From an uncultured Ruminococcus sp. (GTDB lineage: Bacteria > Bacillota > Clostridia > Oscillospirales > Ruminococcaceae), in NCBI GenBank assembly GCA_947177205.1, contig CAMWTO010000010.1, forward strand, positions 1 through 32,029: a stretch of 32,029 nt of DNA, written 5' to 3'. Made by a program: the position numbers and the translations under genes. Positions within the stretch are counted from its first letter, which is position 1, and each line of letters starts with the position of its first letter. Positions 14,420 through 23,253 of the stretch are shown one piece after another. The notes under the pieces are model-generated. The model did not search any database. It saw only the letters and a list, made by a program, of their open reading frames with translations, and was not told the DNA's origin.

Positions 14420-16006
14420 ATGTATACTAAAAAAATTACAGCATTGGGAGCTGTTCTCATCACTGGGAATGCCGTCCTGGTGGCAAATCTCGCTTTCTAT
14501 ATGAAAAACAGTGCCTATTTGCAGACAGCATCTCAACAAAATCAGCTCACAGTAACCGCAGGTTCTGTAGAGGGAACAATCTACGACAGAAACTTACAAC
14601 CGCTTGTCAATCAGGATTCCAGTTATTATGCATTTGTCAATCCCACGCCGGATTCAATTACGGCATTGCTCCCCCATATCCGGGAAATCATGCCAGTTCT
14701 GGAAGCTCTGCAAGATCCCGATTCAGAACCGTTCTGTTGTGAAGTCAATACAACGGAAATTCCTGATCCGGATATTACCATTCTGGAAGTCCCTGTGCGG
14801 TATTCTGAGAATTCCATTGCACCACATGTGATTGGCTACACGTTGGAACATACCGGCATTACCGGTTTAGAATCTGATTTTGATGAAATTCTTCGTCAGG
14901 AGGAAGATCCTATCAGTGTTTCTTATACAGTAGATGCCGTCCGGCAGGTGCTCCCCGGCGTGGAAGTCGACATATCTCCGGCGGAATATAAAAATCCCGG
15001 CGTTGTGACAACGCTTGACCGGAGAATTCAGGAAATCTGCGAAGCACAGGCAATCGAAAAAGGCGCAATTGTCGTAATGAATGTTCATTCCGGGGATGTT
15101 CTGGCAATGGCAAGCTTTCCGGATTATGCGCCGGATTCGATCGGGGATGCCCTTAGTAATCCGGATTCCCCCTTGATTAATCGCTGTTTATATGCCTATA
15201 ACGTAGGATCAATTTTTAAATTAATGACCTGTGCGGCGGCATACACACAGAATTTGCAGGACTTCACGGCAGAATGTACCGGAAGCACACAAATCCGGAA
15301 ACAAATTTTCCGGTGTCATGATCTCAGCGGACACGGCGCATTAACCATGAAAGATGCAATGATACAATCCTGCAACACGTATTTTGTACAGTTAAGCCAA
15401 TTATTACAACCAGCTCTGATGCGTGAGACGGCACAGGATTTCGGATTTGGCAGACAGATTGTCCTATCCCGGAGCATTGTTTCATCCAGCGGAACGCTCC
15501 CCGGAATCAAAGATCTTTCCTTGCCGGCGGAAATGGCAAATTTCTGTTTCGGACAGGGATTATTAACGGCAACGCCTTTGCAGGTGACACAGATGACATG
15601 CGGCATTGCCAATAACGGAAATATGCCCCTTGCAAGACTTGTCAGGGGCATAATAAACACAGATCATTTGATTGAAAACGAGCGTTCTCCCATGTATGCC
15701 AGGGCAATCAAACGCAATGCCGCTTATTATCTCCGTGACATGATGGTTTCTGCAATCAATGAGAATCCCAATTCGAATGCCATCCCGGAGACAGTTTTTG
15801 CGGCGGCGAAAACATCCACGGCACAGACCGGACGTTACGACGAAGATGGACAAGAACTCTGTCATGCCTGGATCACAGGCTATTTCCCGATTGATGAACC
15901 GGAATATGCGGTTACTGTCCTGGTAGAAGACGGCGGTTATGGCAACACTGCTGCTGCTCCTATCTTCCGGGACATTGTGGATCAGATCAACGAAATTTCA
16001 GATTAA
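14420..16006 (+). CDS. Class B penicillin-binding protein (FtsI/SpoVD-like transpeptidase) with KTS motif
   Basis: A 528-residue protein: cytoplasmic MYTKKITAL, a membrane segment (ALGAVLITGNAVLVANLAFY), a PBP-dimer region with GSVEGTIYDRNLQPLV, then a transpeptidase domain. Active-site SIFK is at 264-267 and SCN at 317-319. The third motif is KTST (464-467), where KTG is expected. It should crosslink peptidoglycan outside the membrane. I start it at the ATG at 14420, ten bases after AGGAG; the in-frame ATG at 14384 lacks a good ribosome binding site and lies inside the hairpin. Its stop overlaps that of convergent mraY. It is shorter than typical SpoVD or FtsI and has no PASTA domains. The KTS change may alter beta-lactam binding or rate. 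Confidence 0.85.
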   Translation: MYTKKITALGAVLITGNAVLVANLAFYMKNSAYLQTASQQNQLTVTAGSVEGTIYDRNLQPLVNQDSSYYAFVNPTPDSITALLPHIREIMPVLEALQDPDSEPFCCEVNTTEIPDPDITILEVPVRYSENSIAPHVIGYTLEHTGITGLESDFDEILRQEEDPISVSYTVDAVRQVLPGVEVDISPAEYKNPGVVTTLDRRIQEICEAQAIEKGAIVVMNVHSGDVLAMASFPDYAPDSIGDALSNPDSPLINRCLYAYNVGSIFKLMTCAAAYTQNLQDFTAECTGSTQIRKQIFRCHDLSGHGALTMKDAMIQSCNTYFVQLSQLLQPALMRETAQDFGFGRQIVLSRSIVSSSGTLPGIKDLSLPAEMANFCFGQGLLTATPLQVTQMTCGIANNGNMPLARLVRGIINTDHLIENERSPMYARAIKRNAAYYLRDMMVSAINENPNSNAIPETVFAAAKTSTAQTGRYDEDGQELCHAWITGYFPIDEPEYAVTVLVEDGGYGNTAAAPIFRDIVDQINEISD

Positions 16007-17001
16007 TTAATATATGCTGGTCCAATCCGGTTCGCCACAAGCAGAATAATTGCGATACAAAGTAAGCTTTGGATCAGCACAAACCGGGTGACGACCTGTG
16101 TATCACTCCAGTTTTTATTTTTTCTTGCATGATCATGCAAAGGCGTCCGCAGATTCTTCATGAATTTTTTAGATTTTGTCACTCTCAGAATTGTCAGCTT
16201 TACCAATCCCAGACCGCCGTCCAGAAGCAGTACCAGGGCACACGGAATAAATAAAAACGGCATCCCGGTTAGCATAAATGCCACGGCAATTAATAAGCCG
16301 ATAGATCTTGACCCGGCGTCACCCATAAGAATACTGCTCGGAGAACAGTTAAACCAAAGATACGCAATCAACATGAAAATAGCAATCCAAACAAACATAG
16401 AAATAGAACCGGATTCCGGAAAAAAAGTCCCTATGAACTGCATCAGGAAAAACACGCTTGTCAGTGTCACAATTGATAAACTTGCACACAGACCGTCCAC
16501 ACCGTCGGCGCAGTTGGTAACGTTAATGCTTGCCCAGATCAGAATAATTCCCAGAATAATATAAACCGGTGCAGGAATTAACAGCTCCAGCCCCAGGATT
16601 GGCAACAGAACCGTCCCACCATGAAAATAATAGACTGTGAACGAAACGCCGGCGGCAACAACAAGATCAATCAAACCTTTCTTGAGTTCTCCCCAAGGTG
16701 TTTCAGAAGCGTCGTCCAGGTAGCCGCTCATCATTTCCACAAATAGAGCAGCAAAATAAATAATATATTCGACCGTCAACGGCAGACAGACCACACCGGA
16801 AGCAATCAATGCTAGAATCAGAATGAGTCCAGCGCCCCTTGCCTTGCCCTTGGACAATGCGCCATTCACGGCGAATTCCCGTCCGTGGTCTTTGGGGAGA
16901 AACCGGGAACAGCCCAGAATCCCGCCAGCTGTCAGACCAAAACTGATCACTGCCGCCGCCAGAAACAATAAACTATCTCCTAACAGGTAATGACTTATCA
17001 T
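16003..17001 (-). CDS. mraY: MraY-family phospho-sugar transferase
   Basis: A 332-residue polytopic membrane protein of the polyprenyl-phosphate GlcNAc/MurNAc-1-P transferase family. SGYLDDAS (Asp96, Asp97), TNCADGVDGL (Asn163, Asp166, Asp169), ILMGDAGSRSIG (Asp228) and TPLHDHARK (His289, His291) follow the MraY order. MraY makes lipid I from UDP-MurNAc-pentapeptide on the inner membrane face. The usual HHH is HDH here, and the DD block is followed by AS rather than the common basic residues. A WecA/TagO-like role is possible but less likely given WSDTQVVTRF after the His motif, which fits MraY. AAAGGA precedes the ATG. It is 91 bp after the protease gene and away from any dcw cluster in this window. 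Confidence 0.8.
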   Translation of the reverse strand: MISHYLLGDSLLFLAAAVISFGLTAGGILGCSRFLPKDHGREFAVNGALSKGKARGAGLILILALIASGVVCLPLTVEYIIYFAALFVEMMSGYLDDASETPWGELKKGLIDLVVAAGVSFTVYYFHGGTVLLPILGLELLIPAPVYIILGIILIWASINVTNCADGVDGLCASLSIVTLTSVFFLMQFIGTFFPESGSISMFVWIAIFMLIAYLWFNCSPSSILMGDAGSRSIGLLIAVAFMLTGMPFLFIPCALVLLLDGGLGLVKLTILRVTKSKKFMKNLRTPLHDHARKNKNWSDTQVVTRFVLIQSLLCIAIILLVANRIGPAYIN

Positions 17002-17092
17002 AAATCCAGAATCCTTTCTGTATAAAAAATTAAATCAAATTAAAATTATTTTAAAATATTTGAATTTTTCTGTTTTTTTAATTAATAAACAA

Positions 17093-19513
17093 TCATTCTT
17101 CTGTAATGCCTACGCCATACGATGCGGCATAGACCAAAATGTCCGCTCCATCTTCTGCATTGATGATCCCGTCCTGATTATAGTCTGCCAGATCCAGCCA
17201 GTCCGCATTCTGTTCCGGGTCTTCTCCTGCCCCTGTCAATGCTGCATATACCAGAATTTCCGCCGCATCCTGCGCATTGACTGTACCGTCCGCATTTACG
17301 TCGCCTAACGCTACATCCTGCAAATAAATAATATAATCCGTGTCGATCATGCCATCCTGCGAAACATGCAGTGTCAATTTATATTGCTCTGTAATATCAA
17401 ATTCTGTTTCTGTTCCGGAATATAATGCTACTTCATCGCATGTCACTGTTCCGGTTGTCATCGGCAGAAACCCGATCTGGTTCACATCCGGCGCTGTGTT
17501 GCAGTGTGCCACATACTGGTGCGGTGCTTGTTCTGAAAATTGCAGATAGGACGCATAGCCGTCCTGGAGATACATCACGCTTGACAGCATAGCCTCCTGC
17601 ACTTGATATGTTTTTTCAGAAATCGGATAAGTTTTGTCTTCTGTTTCTACATAAGCAGAAATGATAATATCTTCATCCGGCATTGCAAACGGTTCTGTAT
17701 AAAGCATATATTCACTGCTGTTAATGCTGTAATAAATATTGCCTTGTTCCGGACTGCTCAGTGTGATCTCCTCCCCGACCGGAAGGGAATCACTCTGTTC
17801 TGAAAAGAGAATCACGCCTGCATCCTGTGTGAGCGCCCGCAGACAGATATTTCCTAATCTTGTGTAAGAAGAAATCTGCGTACCGTCATACATTGTATAA
17901 CTGCTGGAAATTGGATCTTCCTCATAAATATCATGCCAGATCCGTCCGTTCGCACTATAGAAACTTTCTCCCGGATTGAAATCCCGGAGAATCATTTCTT
18001 CCGAAAGCATATTCTCACTGATCGTCACAGCACCATTTGGAGCTGTGACCGTGTTGCTTGTATAAGCTTCACAGGCAATATGCTGTCCGGAACTGCCGGA
18101 ATACCGAACGACAACAGCAAATTTTTCACCCTCGGTCAATTCCACCGGCGTTGTCAGATCAACAATATGATAACCTGCTGTGGACAATGTTCCGGTTGTT
18201 GCCGGCGTGGCTGTACCGGATGACGGATTGGTATCTTTGATCAGATTCTCGTAAATATGAATGGTATATTTTTCCCCCGGCATCGGTGTGCAGAGCATGA
18301 CGGAAGTCAGATAAGTATCTTTTTCCGCTGTGAATACATTTGAGATATAATCCACTCTGTCAGACTCTCCCACGGAAAAAGCTGTCCAATAGCCGTAATC
18401 GTCATGCTGATAAATCTGGTCATGTTTCTGCAAAGGTTCTGTTTCCAGATAATAGAATTCCGCCATGCCTGGATCTGCATAGGAAATCCAGAAATAGCCG
18501 TGATCATTTCCCCAATCAGGACCCCAACTGTTCTTGATAAGCCATGCGCCGTTCATGCCGGGATCTGTATTGAAATTCTCAGAAGAATACTGATCATCCC
18601 ACCCGACAATCGTCACAGCGTGATAATTTCCGCCCGTTTTTTCATCTTGACCCAAGTAATAACCGAATGTTTCCGGATGATAGCAGGAAGTTTTGTTATA
18701 ATAACTCATTGAGACAGCATGTCCCTGATAGACCGCCTGCTTGACAGCATCCAGCTGTTCCTGGAAGGTATCGCCGCCGACATGATATGCCAGAACGCTT
18801 GCATCCGAAACATGATATTCTGCCACATCTTTCCAGGTATCCCAGTCCGCATCCGGATCAAGGACGGATTCATCTCCGAACGGGAACAGGGATTCCGAAA
18901 CAGGACCAAGCCAGCCTGTGAGCATGGGACTTAACATGTAAAAATTTCCGCCTTGCTGAAACACGTCATCCAAAGTACCGCCGTTCTGAATCGGAAAACC
19001 GAATTTCTGCGAATACGTATAATAGGCAAGATGCCACTCTGACAGATTAATCCAGGGATGTTTCCGGATCAGATCCGTCTCCATGGAAGCAATGGCTGAA
19101 AAACTCCAGCATGTGCCGGTGGTTTTCTGATTTTTGACGGCACTGACCAGCCCTAATTTCCGAAGATCAAAATATGTTGGCAGAGTCTCGACGACTTCTG
19201 CGGCACTGGATTCATTTGCAGCGGATAACCTGCCGGAAGCAATGGCATTCTCATATTCCTGATAGGTGGAGAATTTTCCAATGTGCAGTGTGATATCCTC
19301 CTGAGATTCTTCCAGAAACTTTTCTGAAAATTCTTCCCCGGAATCTTCCGTACTTTCTATAATTTCTGTATTTTCTGTATTTTTTTCTTTTTCAGGCAAT
19401 TCCTGAGATTCTTCTGCCGCCTGTACCCTGAAAGAATCTGTTTGCAGTTGTGGTGTTCCTGTTGCTGCGAAGATACCGCACAGCATACAGGCAAGTATCT
19501 TTCGTGTCCGCAA
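17093..19513 (-). CDS. Secreted papain-family (C1A) protease with lectin-like domain and dockerin
   Basis: An 806-residue cellulosomal protein. Its layout is a signal peptide (about 1-33), an acidic linker and propeptide-like part (34-105), the C1A protease domain with Gln129, Cys135 (GTCWSFSA), His298 (NYHAVTIVGW) and Asn328 (IKNSWG), a lectin-like beta domain (about 365-570), and a chitobiase-type module (about 575-645). It ends in a type I dockerin (737-806) with two calcium loops, DVNADGTVNAQD and DYNQDGIINAED. All catalytic residues are present. The start is a TTG at 19513, nine bases after GGGAGG; the first ATG is ten codons later and lacks such a site. It lies 2 bp from the ispE stop, so it is cotranscribed with that gene. 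It probably trims or defends the cellulosome or digests plant protein; the substrate is not known. Confidence 0.88.
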   Translation of the reverse strand: MRTRKILACMLCGIFAATGTPQLQTDSFRVQAAEESQELPEKEKNTENTEIIESTEDSGEEFSEKFLEESQEDITLHIGKFSTYQEYENAIASGRLSAANESSAAEVVETLPTYFDLRKLGLVSAVKNQKTTGTCWSFSAIASMETDLIRKHPWINLSEWHLAYYTYSQKFGFPIQNGGTLDDVFQQGGNFYMLSPMLTGWLGPVSESLFPFGDESVLDPDADWDTWKDVAEYHVSDASVLAYHVGGDTFQEQLDAVKQAVYQGHAVSMSYYNKTSCYHPETFGYYLGQDEKTGGNYHAVTIVGWDDQYSSENFNTDPGMNGAWLIKNSWGPDWGNDHGYFWISYADPGMAEFYYLETEPLQKHDQIYQHDDYGYWTAFSVGESDRVDYISNVFTAEKDTYLTSVMLCTPMPGEKYTIHIYENLIKDTNPSSGTATPATTGTLSTAGYHIVDLTTPVELTEGEKFAVVVRYSGSSGQHIACEAYTSNTVTAPNGAVTISENMLSEEMILRDFNPGESFYSANGRIWHDIYEEDPISSSYTMYDGTQISSYTRLGNICLRALTQDAGVILFSEQSDSLPVGEEITLSSPEQGNIYYSINSSEYMLYTEPFAMPDEDIIISAYVETEDKTYPISEKTYQVQEAMLSSVMYLQDGYASYLQFSEQAPHQYVAHCNTAPDVNQIGFLPMTTGTVTCDEVALYSGTETEFDITEQYKLTLHVSQDGMIDTDYIIYLQDVALGDVNADGTVNAQDAAEILVYAALTGAGEDPEQNADWLDLADYNQDGIINAEDGADILVYAASYGVGITEE

Positions 19514-19515
19514 GA

Positions 19516-20487
19516 TTAAACGCCTCCCGGTTGTTTCAATTTTTCAAAATTCAATTCCTGTGTCTGACATGCCTGTACAAATTCAAATCCGGATTCTGAT
19601 TTTAATAATTCTGCGCAGGTATTGGCTAATTTCTGATTTTTAAAAATACCAAATACAGCAGAACCGCTCCCGGTCATAATGGCACATTCTGCGCCATGTG
19701 ATAATAATTCCCGTTTCGCACGGTTGACATCTTCGCAGGATATGGCGGATTCAAACAGATTTCCGCAGCTCCTGCACAATAATCCCTGATCCTGGACCGC
19801 AATTGCTTTTAACATGTTCTCTGTGTCCGGATGTACCGGATTGACAAGTGCATCAATCGCACGATACGCCTCCGGCGTGGAAATGCTCTGCTTGCCTTTC
19901 AGAATGACAAGCGGCAAACCGTTCCAGGGCTTTAATCCGATTAATTTCTCCCCAATTCCCTGCGCAAATGCTGTTCCTCCTAACAGAAAGAACGGCACAT
20001 CTGCGCCAAGCTGTACGCCCAGTTCTCTTAATTCCTGATTGGTATATCCTGTATGCAATAACTGATTCAGTCCGTAGAGCACCCCGGCGGCGTCAGCGCT
20101 CCCACCGCCCATGCCTGCCCCGGACGGAATGTGCTTCTCCAAACGGATTTTGACCCACGCTTTTTTGCCGGAATGCTGTAAAAATAATGCAGCAGCTTTG
20201 TATGCCAGATTTCGTTCATCGCAGGGAATGCCGGGCGTGTCACAGAACAGAAAAATTTTATGATCTCCCCAGAATTCTTCCAGAAGTTTCCTGGAATCTT
20301 CTTCAATCTCTGTTTCAAGATCCACCACAGACAAGCTTAGTATATCATATACAGAAACCAACTGAAAAATACTATCTAATGTATGATAATTCCGGTTTTG
20401 ATGCTGAATCATTCCTGTGACATCCAGTGAAAGATTGATCTTTGCATGACATTTTATCTGTATTCCGGTATTGCTTGACACATTCAT
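19516..20487 (-). CDS. ispE: 4-diphosphocytidyl-2-C-methyl-D-erythritol kinase
   Basis: A GHMP kinase of 323 residues from the MEP isoprenoid pathway. AKINLSLDVTG at the N terminus and PSGAGMGGGSADAAG (121-135, the ATP loop) are diagnostic, with MTGSGSAVFGIF near the C terminus. It phosphorylates CDP-ME in the cytoplasm and feeds undecaprenyl phosphate synthesis, the carrier used by MraY two genes on. It is some 35 residues longer than usual, mostly as an acidic insertion around residues 55-75. The start overlaps the aminotransferase stop by 4 bp (ATGA). Confidence 0.93.
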   Translation of the reverse strand: MNVSSNTGIQIKCHAKINLSLDVTGMIQHQNRNYHTLDSIFQLVSVYDILSLSVVDLETEIEEDSRKLLEEFWGDHKIFLFCDTPGIPCDERNLAYKAAALFLQHSGKKAWVKIRLEKHIPSGAGMGGGSADAAGVLYGLNQLLHTGYTNQELRELGVQLGADVPFFLLGGTAFAQGIGEKLIGLKPWNGLPLVILKGKQSISTPEAYRAIDALVNPVHPDTENMLKAIAVQDQGLLCRSCGNLFESAISCEDVNRAKRELLSHGAECAIMTGSGSAVFGIFKNQKLANTCAELLKSESGFEFVQACQTQELNFEKLKQPGGV

Positions 20488-21659
20488 TGTTTATGCCTCT
20501 CCAGAAAGTCCGTGATCTTGCTGACTGCCTGCATCAGATGCTTCAAAGAATACGCATAAGATACTCTCACAAATCCTTCACCACTTGCGCCGAACGCATT
20601 TCCCGGAACAACAGCTACTTTTTCTTCTTCCAGTAATTTTTCACAGAATTCCTCACTTGTCATGCCAGTACATTGAATGCTTGGGAATACGTAGAATGCA
20701 CCCTCCGGTGAAAAACAAGTCATGCCGATCCGATTAAACGCTTCTACCAGATAACGCCGCCGGATGTTGTATTCTTTTATCATCTGTTCTACTTCGTGAT
20801 CGCAGGATTCCAATGCTGTAATTGCGGCATACTGGCTGACCGTCGGGGAACTCATGATAATATACTGATGAATTTTCAAAAGCTGTTGCGTCACAGGTGC
20901 AGGCGCACATAAATAACCTAATCGCCAGCCTGTCATGGCAAATGCCTTGGAAAATCCATTTACTAAGATTGTCCGTTCCTGCATACCGTCCAGTTCTGCA
21001 ATGGAACAATGCTTTCTGCCATATGTCATTTCAGAATAAATCTCATCGGATAATATCATAATATTGGTTTCTCTGAGAACTTCCGCAATTTCTTCCAGGT
21101 CTTCCCTAGTCATGATTGCCCCTGTGGGATTGTTCGGAAACGGCAGAATTAATAATTTTGTCTTATCCGTGATCTTCTCCCGGAGTTCCTGTGCCGTTAA
21201 TTTGAATTTATTTTTTTCCTGGGTGGCAATCGGCACGGGAATGCCGCTTGTCATTTCCACAATCGGCGCATAGCAGACGAAACTTGGTTCCACAATCAGA
21301 ACTTCGTCCCCCGGATTAATCAGCCCACGAATGGCAATGTCAATGGCTTCCGAACCGCCGACAGTAATAATCATCTCATGTTCCGGGTCGTAATTCACAT
21401 GAATTTTTTTATTCAGATATTTTGCAATCGCTGCCCGGAGCTGAATCATGCCGGAATTGGCTGTGTAGACAATTTTACGGCGTTCCAGTACATCAATTGC
21501 CTCTTTGCGGATGCTCCACGGCGTAGAAAAATCCGGTTCGCCCACACCAAGACTGATGACACCATCCATGGTTGCTGCCAGATCAAAAAATTTCCGGATG
21601 CCTGACGGTTTCATGCTTTGGACACGCTTTGACAGAATTGATTCATAATCCATACCCAT
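20484..21659 (-). CDS. Class I/II PLP-dependent aminotransferase
   Basis: A 391-residue fold type I aminotransferase, cytoplasmic. SLGVGEPDFSTP begins the domain, FPNNPTGAIM and LSDEIYSEMTYG bind the cofactor, and Lys238 in GFSKAFAMTGWRLGYL is the Schiff-base lysine. The C terminus has GFVRVSYAYS with the carboxylate-binding Arg. It is of the aspartate/aromatic (PatA-like) type; the exact substrate cannot be assigned. The ATG overlaps the last base of the Lrp gene stop (TAATG), so the two are translationally coupled and the regulator may respond to its substrate amino acid. Confidence 0.9.
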   Translation of the reverse strand: MGMDYESILSKRVQSMKPSGIRKFFDLAATMDGVISLGVGEPDFSTPWSIRKEAIDVLERRKIVYTANSGMIQLRAAIAKYLNKKIHVNYDPEHEMIITVGGSEAIDIAIRGLINPGDEVLIVEPSFVCYAPIVEMTSGIPVPIATQEKNKFKLTAQELREKITDKTKLLILPFPNNPTGAIMTREDLEEIAEVLRETNIMILSDEIYSEMTYGRKHCSIAELDGMQERTILVNGFSKAFAMTGWRLGYLCAPAPVTQQLLKIHQYIIMSSPTVSQYAAITALESCDHEVEQMIKEYNIRRRYLVEAFNRIGMTCFSPEGAFYVFPSIQCTGMTSEEFCEKLLEEEKVAVVPGNAFGASGEGFVRVSYAYSLKHLMQAVSKITDFLERHKQ

Positions 21660-22135
21660 TACCAGATCAGACTCCTTTCATCAAATTCTTCATCTTCAAT
21701 TAAAATGCCTTTTTCTTTGTAGCGTTTTAATACAAAATGTGTTGCCGTTGCAAGAACGCCTTCCATCGCAGACAATCTCTGAGACACAAACATTGCGACA
21801 TCCTTGAGACTCTCGCCTTTTACTGTCAGCGCCAGATCATACATGCCGGACATCAAAGAAACGCTTTCTACTTCGTCATACATCATGATTGTTTTCGCAA
21901 TATCATCAAAACCACAGTCACGCTTTGGCGTCACACGCAATTCAATCAGTGCTTCAACTTCAGTACTCCTGGTCAGTTCTTCATTGACAATTGCCGTATA
22001 CCCACGGATGACGCCTTTGGACTCCAGGGTGTGGATCTGCTCTGCAACTTCCTGTTCTGTTCTGCCAAGCATCCCGGCAAGTTCTGCATTGGACAGACGT
22101 GCATTTGTTTTCAATAAATGTAACAATTCGTTCAT
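21659..22135 (-). CDS. Lrp/AsnC-family transcriptional regulator
   Basis: A 158-residue regulator: an N-terminal winged helix (LLKTNARLSNAELAGMLG and VAEQIHTLESKGVIRGYTAIV), then an RAM ligand-binding domain (EALIELRVTP, VESVSLMSGMYDLALTVKG). Lrp/AsnC proteins form octamers that sense amino acids. It is directly coupled to the aminotransferase, a common pairing. A GGAGG lies 11 bases before the chosen ATG at 22135; an out-of-frame ATG sits closer to it. The upstream gap (22136-22184) has a TATAAT but no good -35, so it may be read from hisK. Confidence 0.92.
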   Translation of the reverse strand: MNELLHLLKTNARLSNAELAGMLGRTEQEVAEQIHTLESKGVIRGYTAIVNEELTRSTEVEALIELRVTPKRDCGFDDIAKTIMMYDEVESVSLMSGMYDLALTVKGESLKDVAMFVSQRLSAMEGVLATATHFVLKRYKEKGILIEDEEFDERSLIW

Positions 22136-22184
22136 GATTCATGAAACCTCCAAATAAAAATATTCACAAGTTTATTATAAAAAT

Positions 22185-23060
22185 TTATAGATTAATATAA
22201 TAAGCATTATGATCCAGATAATACGCAGCATTTTCAAAGCCGCAAGATTTCGCCAGTGCCATCCCCTCCGGAATCCCTTTGCCGAGATCCTCCGGACAGT
22301 GTGCATCTGATCCGAATGTCAGAATCATTCCTCCCAGATCTTTGTATAATCTTAACAGCTGTTCGTCCGGGAATGGTCTGCCGTACGCCTGCCGATAGCC
22401 GGATGTATTCAGTTCAATGCCCTTTCCGTTCCGGATGACAGATTTCAAAATTTCCGCAATATAATTCCGGTAATCCTGCATAGAAATATCAATTCCGGCT
22501 TCTGCAAGATAGCGTACCGGATAAGTCAGATGTCCCAGAACATCATAACAATCATGTTTTGTGATCTCCAATAGAATCTGAAAATACTGTTCCAGCAGAT
22601 CTCTTATATTCTCCTGCGGATAATCCAGAAAATAGAAATCCAGATAACCAGGCAATTCATGCAGGGAAGCAATGACAAAATCCAGTCTCTGATCCTGATA
22701 TAATCTTTCGGCAAGCTGAAAATCTGCATTTGGTTCACCTAATTCTATTCCGTTACAGAAAATTATATCTTTGATCAACCTCGTCTCTTGATATTGCTTT
22801 GCATGATTTACGAAAAGTGATTGCCATCTATGATTTCTAAAAACAGAATTCTCAAAAACAGACGCATAATCAAAAAAATCTTCTTCGTTCCGGGGTTCTG
22901 TCTGATAAAACTCCTGCGGATAATATCGGCACAGCTCCACATGATCCGTGATTGCCCAGACTTTCAGACCGAGTTCTTCTGCCCTGATGTACATGTGGAA
23001 AGGATCTGCATCACTGTCCGGTGAAAGATTCGTGTGTGTGTGACAATCCAGTAACGGCAA
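22185..23060 (-). CDS. hisK: PHP-family histidinol-phosphatase
   Basis: A 291-residue PHP-domain phosphoesterase. Metal ligands appear in order: DCHTHTNLS (His7, His9), ITDHVEL, GIELGEPN, ASLHELPG, GHLTYP and FGSDAH. The layout matches HisK/HisJ, which removes phosphate from histidinol-phosphate in His synthesis; a related PHP phosphatase cannot be excluded. No other his gene is in the window. Translation starts at a TTG (23060) after an excellent AGGAGG; there is no nearby in-frame ATG. It is first in the minus-strand run that ends with mraY, with an extended -10 promoter at 23103-23131. Confidence 0.85.
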   Translation of the reverse strand: MPLLDCHTHTNLSPDSDADPFHMYIRAEELGLKVWAITDHVELCRYYPQEFYQTEPRNEEDFFDYASVFENSVFRNHRWQSLFVNHAKQYQETRLIKDIIFCNGIELGEPNADFQLAERLYQDQRLDFVIASLHELPGYLDFYFLDYPQENIRDLLEQYFQILLEITKHDCYDVLGHLTYPVRYLAEAGIDISMQDYRNYIAEILKSVIRNGKGIELNTSGYRQAYGRPFPDEQLLRLYKDLGGMILTFGSDAHCPEDLGKGIPEGMALAKSCGFENAAYYLDHNAYYINL

Positions 23061-23102
23061 GAAAAATCCCTCCTATTTTTTAATAATAATTGCACTAATT
23101 TT

Positions 23103-23131
23103 ATTATAGCATACTTCTGTGACTTTTTCCA
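23103..23131 (-). promoter_or_regulatory. Extended -10 promoter of hisK operon
   Basis: On the minus strand, TATAAT (23103-23108) is preceded by TGC, giving TGnTATAAT, with a weak -35 TGGAAA (23126-23131) 17 bp upstream. The start would be near 23096, about 36 nt before the TTG start codon. Confidence 0.7.
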
Positions 23132-23168
23132 GACTTAATTTTAATTTTTACAAAAAATTTTTTTGTTC

Positions 23169-23197
23169 TTCACAAATTTGTCGCAACTGCATAAAAT
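23169..23197 (+). promoter_or_regulatory. Candidate sigma-A promoter of the small membrane protein gene
   Basis: TTCACA (23169-23174), a 17-bp spacer and TAAAAT (23192-23197); each box has one mismatch to consensus. Back to back with the hisK promoter. Confidence 0.55.
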
Positions 23198-23253
23198 AGA
23201 GAATAAATTATCTTTTATTTTGTCATAAAATTGTAAAAACTGGAGTGATTCCC

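Noticed and set aside
16003-17001. WecA/TagO-type transferase instead of MraY
   Set aside because: The PLHDH motif and the following WSDTQVVTRF match the MraY order; kept as an alternative only.
23245-23253. GTG start for the small membrane protein
   Set aside because: The GTG overlaps the GGAG ribosome binding site; the ATG at 23254 is correctly spaced.
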